Under the pieces are notes generated by a model. The model had not been told where the DNA came from, made no database searches, and worked only from the letters and a program-made list of their open reading frames with translations. Positions 33,494 to 42,467 of a stretch of 64,000 nt of DNA are shown in pieces (position 1 is the first letter of the stretch; each line of letters opens with the position of its first letter). Made by a program: the position numbers and the translations under genes. Origin of the DNA: Hydractinia symbiolongicarpus (taxonomy: Eukaryota; Cnidaria; Hydrozoa; Anthoathecata; Hydractiniidae); assembly GCF_029227915.1 (NCBI RefSeq), contig NC_079886.1:20500501-20564500 (forward strand), given 5' to 3'.

Positions 33494-33837
33494 GAAATTT
33501 CTTTACATTAACAATGATATCCATGAAGCACCCTGGCAATTGATCACATATGAGAAAAAGGTAGAGGATGAGACATACGTGGAGGATTTATTTGGTAAGC
33601 ATATACTTTACAAGCTTTTTTTCTGAAATCGTAGCATTAAGGGTGGGGAGTGGTAGAGCCTTAGTTCTAGCCTGTGTTTGGAAGATTGATTGTTCTAATT
33701 TTATTTTTAAGAGTTACACAATTTTCTAATCATCATAATCCTCAAATAATTCCCCTTGTTTATATCAGTTATTAGTATAGTATCTTACTGTTATAGGACC
33801 CTTCATAGTTGCTTGTGACAACAAGGCTGCAAAGTGA
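33494..33837 (+). CDS. candidate terminal exons of an unrecognised gene
   Basis: Exon A (33494-33594) follows a TTTAG acceptor and precedes a GTAAGC donor. It reads KFLYINNDIHEAPWQLITYE then KKVEDETYVEDLF. Exon B (33797-33837) follows TTATAG and completes a glycine codon across the phase-1 junction, then PFIVACDNKAAK and a TGA at 33835-33837. Both splice pairs match consensus and keep the frame. I do not recognise the protein and found no upstream exon; the intron before exon A would be phase 2. It could be a chance pair of frames. Confidence 0.35.
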
Positions 33838-34138
33838 GAAAAATTATTAGAAGTTTACCAGTATTGCAGTTAATAGACAGATTGAACTTGTTTGTTAGGT
33901 CTACTTTTATACGGTAGCAGTAACGTCACGTAGAATTCAAATCAAGATTTTAAATTACCTGTGAAGCTACTTACGTTAAACGTCTTCTGGATACGTATGG
34001 CCGTATATAGTAGGCGAGATATGTTGCTACATTTACTTGTTATATAAAACCATTTGGCACTGAATATTTCCTTTGATATTGTTTTGTTCCATAGCATAGA
34101 TTATTTGTGAGTTTAGTCAGTAAATTTTTAGCTACCAC

Positions 34139-34372
34139 AAGGGAATTAATTTAGCAAGCTTTTGTCCATTTTGCGAAAATTCATTCTTGCTGAATTTTTC
34201 TTTATGAAAAATAAATTTCACTACGTTATTCGTACTAATTTTACTACGAATACATCTTAACTTCAGTAGTTTTATTCCATGTCCTCTACATAAAAGACGA
34301 TAAAAAGACAGCATAAACAAAGAAAAATAAATTTGTCACCAAAAATAGGACTTCCGCGAAATTAATTCCCTT
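34139..34372. mobile_element. small MITE, 14-bp perfect inverted ends
   Basis: AAGGGAATTAATTT at 34139-34152 is mirrored by AAATTAATTCCCTT at 34359-34372. About 234 bp, AT-rich, without coding sequence. No target duplication was identified. Confidence 0.7.
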
Positions 34373-34676
34373 AAGATATGATCTTTGTACAAAGTTGTAT
34401 GTAGTGAATAAAGAATATTAGTATACTAGACAGTTAAGGGATTGTTCACATATTACGTAATAAAATGTTCATATATACCCAAATAAATATGTATAAAATT
34501 GACTACTGTAATTTTTTGTCACTATGTAGCATTTTTTGACCATTAATAAGGCATCGTTGAAAAAAGAATCTTTCTAAGTATCCAAAATTATATTGATAAT
34601 CTAGAAATAATTCATAGCAATAATTTGTGATGTTTTGCAACTGATTTATTTATGTTTTTTAGCAAATTAAAAAATT

Positions 34677-35223
34677 ATGTCGTCTCCTGCAATCAATTTA
34701 GAACTTGGTAAGTATATTATTCTTATTGTTGCTATTAGTGGTATTCAGAAATAAAAAAATTATCGCTGACCTCGTCTTTTTAGTTTCACTATATGCTAAA
34801 TTCGTGGAGCACAGGAGTTTACATCCTGGCTCCATGAATTATCGGTCATTTGGCCGTTGGATTAAACAGGGGGGGGTCGAGTGGACCAATGAAAAAGACC
34901 CCACCAAAACGGCTCCAGACATGGAACTAAGTAAGAAATCACTTTTTTAAATATTTAAAATTTTGTTAGCATGTAAAACTAAGGTATACCTTGGGTATTA
35001 TCTATGTAATGCATTTAATTAACCTTAAATTATTTTTCTTTAAGTGAACGTATGGACGAAGTTCCTGCAATTTCGTCTTTTCCATAGCAGGTCTATGGAC
35101 CTGGAGGTTTTTGGACGTTGGGTCCACAATGGCGGGTACGAATTTAGTGGTGGTCGACGTGATCGTGGAGGGCGACAAGGTCGTGGTGGGCGACGAGGCC
35201 GTTTTACACCTTATTACAACTAA
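34677..35223 (+). CDS. three-exon gene: duplicated module plus RGG tail, unknown family
   Basis: Exons 34677-34707, 34784-34930 and 35045-35223 join to a 118-residue protein. Donors are GTAAGT and GTAAGA; acceptors are TTTTTAG and TTTAAG; both introns are phase 1, and exon 2 is exactly 147 bp. Splicing restores GTT (Val) and ATG (Met) codons at the joins. Exons 2 and 3 encode two versions of one ~45-residue module: LYAKFVEHRSLH...FGRWIKQGGVEW and VWTKFLQFRLFH...FGRWVHNGGYEF. The second is followed by GGRRDRGGRQGRGGRRGRF and TPYYN before the stop. RGG tails usually bind RNA or are arginine-methylated. An in-frame stop precedes the ATG, supporting the start. No lesion is seen. I recognise no family; a host gene or part of a mobile element are both possible. 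Confidence 0.7.
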
Positions 35224-35367
35224 TCTATAACTAATTTATTGTTATTTTTTTGTTAACCTTTCGTAGAACGAGGTACACTTTTTAATGAACAATTCTAATT
35301 TTAAAATGGACCCGAATATTGCCCAGATTGTAAACAATTGCTAAACAATTTTTCAGGGCAAATGTGA

Positions 35368-35373
35368 AATAAA
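35368..35373 (+). terminator. poly(A) signal AATAAA
   Basis: AATAAA lies about 145 bp after the stop of the three-exon RGG gene, followed by an A-rich stretch, consistent with its cleavage site. Confidence 0.5.
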
Positions 35374-35455
35374 TACTTTTAAAAAAAAACATTTCGCCCA
35401 TAGAACTTAACTAGGTAAACAATGACTAAGGTGTATGGACTTAACGTTTTGTCGG

Positions 35456-35499
35456 TTATAACGGTTAACCCTTGTTTTACGAAGGGTTAACCGTTATAA
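35456..35499. repeat. perfect 18-bp-stem hairpin
   Basis: TTATAACGGTTAACCCTT (35456-35473), loop GTTTTACG, then AAGGGTTAACCGTTATAA (35482-35499). The pairing is perfect. It contains GTTAAC sites in both arms. Confidence 0.9.
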
Positions 35500-36100
35500 A
35501 ATTTTGTTTTAAATATTGAATTAAAAATAGATTCAACATTTTTGTGTGAAACGAAAGTGTCTAAATTAAGCTATTCCAAAAAAATACATTTCAAAATACT
35601 ACCAATTATTTAAGACTGCTAAAACACGGTTCCAAAAGGTCTGGGTTGCCACTGACCCTTTTGAAATTAGGAATTTAAAAGAAATGCCTGACAAGCCTGA
35701 AATCGGCGACTAAACTTAGTATAAAATCCTTGGGAAAAAAGACAAGCGATATTTTCTTGACCATATTGTACTGACTAAAATGTGACTATCGTCATCTGTA
35801 ATAACGTAGTAAACTCTATTAAGTATACTTACATTTTTCGTGAGGAGGAGGGGCTACTTTTTTAATAAACATTTTTCAATACGGGGAGGTGTTGGTAATT
35901 TGAGTGGTAAAAATTTCCCGAAATATAGTTTTGTACTCCCCTTTACAATTAGGTCAGCAAGAGCATATTGAAAATATAAGTGGCAACCCTGGAGGTCCAG
36001 TAATTTTACCTATCTCTTTAATTATAGCCGTATTCCTCTCTTTGTGCGCGAAGAAAAAGTCGTGTTGAGAATGGGCGAACCCGTGGATTTTTCTGTTTGT
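35500..36100. other. intergenic, no gene seen
   Basis: No supported coding frame. The sequence leads into the TATAAA-type repeats at 36.1 kb. Confidence 0.4.
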
Positions 36101-36765
36101 CTGTTTGTTCTTTTGTTACGGAAACACGAAATACGATATATAAAGGACGGGTCACCCAGTCTCTTTAATGATACCCATATTTTGTCTCTCTGCGAGAAAA
36201 ACGCTGTGGTACAGAGACAAAAAATGCTATATAAAGAACGGGCCACCCCGTACATTTTTCCATGGGTTAAAGTCTAGTCTATAATAATACATTATGTACA
36301 AATAAATTCGGACTTCAAATTTTCGGACCTTAAATTTTCGGGCGTTTTTTCAGCTGAATTTCGGACTTTTGCTTAACTTTGGTAAAGCTCTAAATAGAGA
36401 GACACCAAAATTCTTAAAATTTCGAAGCAACCGAGAAAAACTATGAATTTTGTATAGATAATAAATCTTAAAAAAAAAGTTCCGTTGAAAAAGTAAAGTG
36501 TTTTGAAAGGTTTGGCGAAAAAGTGGTTTGAAAAATTCGGACACAAAAAATTTCGGACGTTATTAAATTCGGACTTTTCAAATGTCTGAAAATAAAAACG
36601 TCCGAAATTTTTTGTATTTAATGTAGCCGTTGTCTGCTAGTGCGCGGAAACACGAAATGCGATATATAAAGGACGGCCGATCCCGGGAACAACTGTATTA
36701 TGTCTGTGTTATGTCATGTAATGCCGTATAAAAGAGCGGGCGAACCCATGTTTTTTCTACGCGCT
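36060..36765. repeat. TATAAA/GGGCGAACCC degenerate repeats flanking a MITE
   Basis: GGAAACACGAAAT(A/G)CGATATATAAAGGACGG occurs at about 36119 and 36647. Two related copies (TATATAAAGAACGGGCCACCC at 36230, TATAAAAGAGCGGGCGAACCC at 36726) lie nearby. Between them, 36305-36615 has inverted TTCGGAC/GTCCGAA motifs at both ends and inside, like a foldback element. Confidence 0.6.
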
Positions 36766-36779
36766 ACCGGAACTGCTGC

Positions 36780-37251
36780 ATTCTTACTGCCAGGGTTAAA
36801 AAACACAATTTCCTGACCTACAACTTGACCTGTCTAATACCACTTCTTTTGTGACTTGCCTAAAATGTAACTACAATCTTCCACAAAAATATGGTTCTCA
36901 CTCCCCTTTTTGTGGCATTTAAGGTGGTCCTATACCTGAATTGCTAAAATCCGATTTACTGCATTGTTTTTGACTGAATGTACCATTATTACATGTATAA
37001 AATACAATAAAAAACACATAAATTGTGTTTTATTTTCTAAAAAATATATTACACTCGAAACACCTTAAATGCTGTGTACGCTTCACTCGATTTACCATAT
37101 ACTGCATACCTGCACTAAAGCGCTTCACCTGACTGTTTTGGCACGGTTTATAATTTGTATTAATTTTTTCATCAAGCGTTTTATGCCAGGCAACACTGTT
37201 ACTTGTGTCTTAACCCAGGATTTCTCTGTGGTGTAAATTCCAAGTGTATAT
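36780..37251. other. intergenic, no gene seen
   Basis: AT-rich spacer before the second SINE-like copy. No coding or RNA feature supported. Confidence 0.4.
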
Positions 37252-37385
37252 AATATTCATCTTTAAAGTTTTGTATATATATTTATGCCCTGCTGGTCTA
37301 ATGGTTATGACACTCATGCAAAATCATTCAAATCCTGGACAGGGCTAGGAAAAACATAATTATCTTGCACCTACAACAACCAGAT
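37252..37385 (+). repeat. tRNA-derived SINE-like element, copy 2
   Basis: The tRNA-like head spans 37287-37346. It keeps GCCCTGC...GACAGGGCT and the A-box-like part, but the anticodon and T arms are collapsed to CATGCAAAATCATTCAAATCC. The body AGGAAAAACATAATTATC to ACAACAACCA matches copy 1, and the AT-rich 5' flank is also shared. Confidence 0.7.
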
Positions 37386-37534
37386 TGTATTGTATTGGCA
37401 CATTATTCTGCTAAGATGATTTACTGTATATAGGCCTTATATACATTTAATACCCTTTTCATTGAATTTGAACCTCGATATTTCCTATACCCATGGACTA
37501 ATATGACACAGAACTTAGATATATTGCCTTGCCA

Positions 37535-37965
37535 GCGCTGACCGCTCCTTTGCCTACTCTTCCTATTACTTTTCTGGTACCTGCCTACTATGCCCTTGCG
37601 TGTGCCTCCCATGCCTTGCCTACCCCTGCCTTGGTGATTCCTCTTCCTGTTTCCTTGCCTGCCTTTGCCGTGCCCTTTCCTTGCCGTGCTTAATGCCTTG
37701 CCTGTGCTTCCCATGCCTTGTCTACCCCTGCCTTGCTGATTCCTCTTACGTGCCCTTGCTAACCTTCCTATCTATGCCTTTTCTGGAGCCTGCCTACCCT
37801 TCCTATGCCTTTTCTGGTGCATGCCTAACCATGTCCTTGCCTGTGCCTCCCATGCCTTGCCTACCCCTGCCTTGCTGATTCCTCTTCCTGTTTCCTTGTC
37901 TGCCTTTGCCGTGCCCTTTCCTTGCCGTACTTAATGCCTTTGCCTTGGCAACCTCTCCGCAACAC
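37535..37965. repeat. TGCC-rich minisatellite
   Basis: Long imperfect repeats built from TGCCTTGCC, CCCATGCCTTGCCTACCCC and GATTCCTCTTCCTG recur at about 37602, 37704 and 37841. The cysteine-rich frame across it is a by-product of the repeat. Confidence 0.85.
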
Positions 37966-39769
37966 TTTCTATACTAGTTTCATTCCGTGACAGAAACGGT
38001 ACGGTACTTCTCAATTTGACCCTTCATTGATGCTCTCAGCCACCTTGCAAGTCACCTTTTTTCGTATGCCATTCATAGACATTTTCGTGTAGCAAAACTA
38101 TTTCTTACGAAGACGCCATATTTTTAAGTTCATACACAAAGTCAATTATTCAACAGACTAGCCGCAGTCCCGTGGAAGAATCCACTGAATCTCTCATCGA
38201 GTCCATATGATGGGTGCAAAATAAAAACATAGAACACAGTAATTTGAATTTTAAAAGTCACAATTTGCATTATTCTATATCTATAACCGCTGAAACAAAA
38301 CGTCCAGAAAATAAGCATGTGCAGCAATAAAAAAGAAATAAAATAAAAGAGAAAAAAGTCTCGGGATTGAAGTTGCTTACAATCTCCAATATTATATTTA
38401 TACCCGCTGAAACAAAACGTGTAAGAATATAAGCAGGTTTAGCAACAAAGTAAAATAAAATAAAAAATGCAGAAGGTCTAACAAAATCGAAGGTGGCTAA
38501 CAATGGTTATGTAAAAAGCTAAATCTGCAAAAACTAAATACTTGCTCTGCCATGCCAGAAGTACACCACGGAAAATAGTGTACCAGACATTAGGAAGAAT
38601 TGTTAAGTCAGACAAAAAGGTTATTGCAAACTTTTCAAAACAACCCTCCCGTTGCTTAAACGTTCCGTGCATGATAACAATGCAGTGTTTTCGAATTTAA
38701 GAATCGAATATATTTCAAACTGTAACGTAACAGAGGTAAATGTGGGCAGCACAGAAATATCCTGCTAAAAGAGTTTTATTTTAATCCTGTTGTATATAAA
38801 TCATATGTAGATACTTTGTACATATTTGTAGTGCCCTTGGCAAGATGGGACAGTGGCAGCCATATTTGTCCTAAAGTCTTCTCCCATCTTGCCCCCCAGC
38901 TCTCCTTCGTTTGTGCCTTGTGGGGCCCAGTGCAGGAGTTCAGAGCTCTCTAGTCTCAGCCCCCTGTGTGGTTCTGAGCTCTGACCCTACATTGGGAGTG
39001 GCAGTTGTTCATTGACTTTCAACCAGAAAGGACAGAAAACTTGTGAAAACCAGATTTAGTTAAGATAAAGTAATTTGCAACTTGAGTTTTTATTCTGTAT
39101 GAATAAGACCAAGCCTACATAAACATTAATTTAACTTTGTTTACATTAGGGTTTGTTATAACGACATCAACCACTTGTAGCGTTAAAAACAGTAACAACG
39201 GAAAAATTACTTTTTACATTTTACATAAATTCTTCTCTATGATATATGATATATACACGCTATATTTTATAAGAATAATTGGTCCTGCAAGGTTTGCAAT
39301 TATGTAAACAATGGCAAACATTAAAGTTATCAAGTGTTTTTTTTTTTTATTTCAGCCTTCATGTTCTTAACTTTCCCTGGTGTACTTGCCCATTGCTTTG
39401 GAGAGAAAAAGGTTCAGTTTGTGAGATTTATACGCAGTAAAGAAGTAAACTTCTAATTAAATTTGTGCATCATACAAATTTTTATATCTTGCTATACCTA
39501 TTGGCAATTTTTTTATATTTAGAACAAACAATCAAGATTAGACAATTTCTTAGAATATTCTGAACTTCTGACCCATTGTTTAAAGTATATATAGTCTTAC
39601 AAAGAATGTTCTTAACTTTCTAACTCTATCCTCGTAATTCTTAATTATATTCTTAGCATGTCTATGTCCTAAAAATTTATAATGCCTTAATAAAATAAGG
39701 CTTGCTATAAGTTGCTACAGCGATTGGCGAATTCTTTTATATTTATTTAAAACAATCGAGGTTGGACAT
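37966..39769. other. long non-coding stretch with one inverted repeat
   Basis: No gene supported. A 12-bp perfect inverted pair, GGCAAGATGGGA (38839-38850) and TCCCATCTTGCC (38882-38893), sits in a GC-richer island at 38820-39000. Two imperfect copies of CCGCTGAAACAAAACGT lie at 38286 and 38404. Confidence 0.5.
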
Positions 39770-40204
39770 AGCAAATTTTTAGAACCGGAAATTCTAACTG
39801 ATGGGAACAAGTGGTTTTGTCCGCAATGCTTTGCACATAGAGAGAGTACTAGAGAAACGCAAATCAGCAGGAGTAGTGAAATCTTATTCCTGCATCTTAA
39901 AAGGTTTTTAAAACATGGTGAACATCTGGTAAAAGACAACAGAGTTGTTGAATGTGTTTCTTTACGTGACTCTCTCCTGCAACTACCTCTTGTCAGTGAT
40001 ACGGACACAATGTTTAATCAGAACTACTCATTGTTAGCAACAATTAATCACTCCGGTACGTTAACTGCAGGTCATTATTGGGCTTATGTTAAGGATCCTG
40101 CCACAAATTCTTGGTACCACTGCAACGATAGAGCGGTTTGCAAATGCTCTCCACCTATTCTTAACAACAATTCATGTTATATTCTTTGTTACGTTCGCTG
40201 TTGA
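39770..40204 (+). pseudogene. ubiquitin-specific protease C-terminal fragment, copy B
   Basis: Continuous frame from SKFLEPEILTDGNKW through WFCPQC, SSEILFLHLKRF, YSLLATINHSGTLTAGHYW and WYHCNDRAV to CYVRC and a stop at 40202-40204. The His box is intact, but the Cys-box half is missing. The sequence directly upstream (to 39769) does not match copy C, so the copy starts abruptly at AGCAAATTTTTAG. Confidence 0.8.
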
Positions 40205-40935
40205 TCCGCTTTTTCTTTCTTTCTTATACATTTATCATTACGTTTATAAAACCTGTACTTCCAGGGTCATAGGGGAGGAAAATGTAAATCCGAGCGGTTT
40301 TATATTACCCCAGCTAGTTCATTTGAACCAGTTTGCCGTCAATACCCAGAGGGTAAAGAGTTCAGCTCACTCTTCTCTGGTAACTTAAAAGAAGCTTAGC
40401 AAGGGGGGTTTGCTTTCAGCTTGTCTTTGGGTGTAACGACCCCACTTTTTACCCCAGTTCAGTAAGGTGCCCAAGTTTACTAACTTGGTCTTCAGGCTTG
40501 ACAACCCTGCTGTCCTTAGTCAAAATATGTACAGGCTGGTCCTGTCATGACAACCTCCTGTGTAAGGCTGAGTGTTGGGGCCCTGTAACACATGTGGAAA
40601 GCTACAGCCAGAGTCACAAGTTCTGGCGCATAGGAGGGTTTTATATAATTCTTTTTTATATTATATATTTTTGACATATGCATTTTTTCCATTTGTGTTT
40701 GTTCTGTAACCAGTCCGTTTATGTTGTTAGCTCTGTCTTGTGTCGTATTGTTTGTGATTGAAGGATTGTTTTTTCTCTTTAAGATTTTCTCAGTGAATAG
40801 TTATAGGTCCAAGTTGGACAGTACTCATGCTTGTAATAAGCAAGAAAGTGTATTCAGCACCTTCTTCTGGGAGCCTAATCCCCATTTTATTAACATCCAC
40901 CGTCCCTATAGACAAGATACTTCAGCTTTACCGCT
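40205..40935 (+). repeat. 3' tail of the USP-carrying repeat, copy B
   Basis: Shares with copy A, in order: the ACTTCCAGGGTC block, CAGAGGGTAAAGAGTTCAGC, one ~82-bp unit (TGTCTTTGGGTGTAACGACC), GTACAGGCTGGTCC, GAGTGTTGGGGCCC, and the 3' block TCCAAGTTGGACAGTAC to GACAAGATACTTCAG. It diverges from copies A and D right after CTTCAG. Confidence 0.85.
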
Positions 40936-41744
40936 TCCTTGCGTTTGTAGGGTTTTGCGATGTCTGACTAGCACAGTGCTAAGTTGGGTAATTTACGGAA
41001 CGCGAAAAATGCTGCCCAAGATGGTGTAGAGGACAACACGGGCTGGAACAGATAGGATGGAGGCGTATATTTTACATTTTATTTCCAGGGGGAGCCATGT
41101 CTTAAAATGAAATGTCATGAAAATATATTTCCAGCTTAAAACAAAGGATATCATTATGCAGGGTTCAGACAAGAAAGCTGCTTCTAATTTCCAGTTCTTT
41201 TGTAAAACTACATACTTTCCCCTAAATTTTTACAAGATGACCATCGATTTTGCTATGTTTTTCCCTGAGTATAAAAACTATTACTGTGAGACAAAATTAC
41301 AATTGCGACAATATATAGCAATTATACTAACTGTTTGCGGAACTATCATTATAATAATTGATATCAACTGTAACTATATTACATGACTTGAAGTAAATTG
41401 TTTATATATACTAGTAACCTTTTTAATATAATTTTTTTTCCTTTTCTCCTTAAGTGATTTTATTCCATCTTCAAGTTTTCTTTTCTCAGCTCTCTTATTA
41501 GCACTTTTACAACGTTAAGCATTCGCTCTAACAATCAGGTTCATGTCGTTTTTTCTTTTCTGCTTCCTTAACTGATGAGATAAATTCAGCATCTAGTAGA
41601 TCACAGGTATTCTACAATTCTAAACATCTTGATATGGCACTAGCAATTTCAGAGTAATGGATTTGTTTTTGCTTTGTATAATCTGTTTTAAACTTGTTGC
41701 TGCCATTTCTTCCTTGAATAGCACAGTTGAACAGAAAGCGGTAA
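40936..41744. other. no gene supported
   Basis: Contains an 89-residue frame (41117-41386) with a C-terminal hydrophobic stretch but no recognisable motif and no support for expression. No repeats identified. Confidence 0.35.
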
Positions 41745-42355
41745 AGTTTACTTTAGGAAGATAGAGATGTCTAGTTTCTGCTGTTGACTGTCCCGGGACC
41801 TCTTCGAAGTGACCCAGCTAGACATCCAGGGTACTTAGGTTCAGAAATTGGCTGGAAACCTACCTGCCCTTGGTTAAAGTTCTGTTCATCTTTTCAAATT
41901 TGTTGTGTCTTTCTATTTTTTTTTTTTTTTTTTTAATTCCTTGAAAAAAGGGAGAATTGTGCTTTTAGAGGCATTTTCTCTAGAGGAGTACAACCTCTAG
42001 CTTTTTTCCAAAGGCCTAGCAGGTTGAGTTCATCATTGCGGTGGCTTGCCACCTCTTTGTAAATGTTTTTCTCTTTTGACATATACATTTTTCTACTTGT
42101 GTTTGATCTGTAACCAGTCCGTTTATGTTGTTAGCTTTGTCTTGTGTCGTATGGTTTGTGATAAAAGGATTGTTTTTTCTCTTTACGATTTTCTTAAAGA
42201 ATGGTTTTAGGTCCAAGTTGGACAGTACCCATGCTTGTAAGAAGCAGGAAAGTGTATTCAGTACCTTCTCTGAGAGCCTAATCCCCATTTTATTAACATC
42301 CACCGTCCCTGTAGACAAGATACTTCAGTGCAGCTTGCTGTATTGTAAACCTTTT
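41745..42355 (+). repeat. dispersed repeat, copy D (no USP)
   Basis: Matches the right-end copy (63715-64000): AGCACAGTTGAACAGAAAG, GACCCAGCTAGACATCCAGG, AGGAGTACAACCTCTAG. It then continues into the same 3' block as copies A and B, ending CTTCAGTGCAGCTTGCTGTATTGTAAA. It shows that both blocks belong to one repeat. Confidence 0.85.
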
Positions 42356-42467
42356 TCAATCATTAAAAATCAATGTTAAGTCAAAATGTCACTTTTCATT
42401 ATTGTTGTGAAAGTGCCATAAACGAGAAATGCACCAAGAGATGCTAGAGCCCAAACTGTACCTTTAA

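Noticed and set aside
37600-37878. Cysteine-rich secreted protein frame
   Set aside because: The frame is produced by the TGCC-rich minisatellite; the opposite strand gives a Gly/Arg-rich frame for the same reason.
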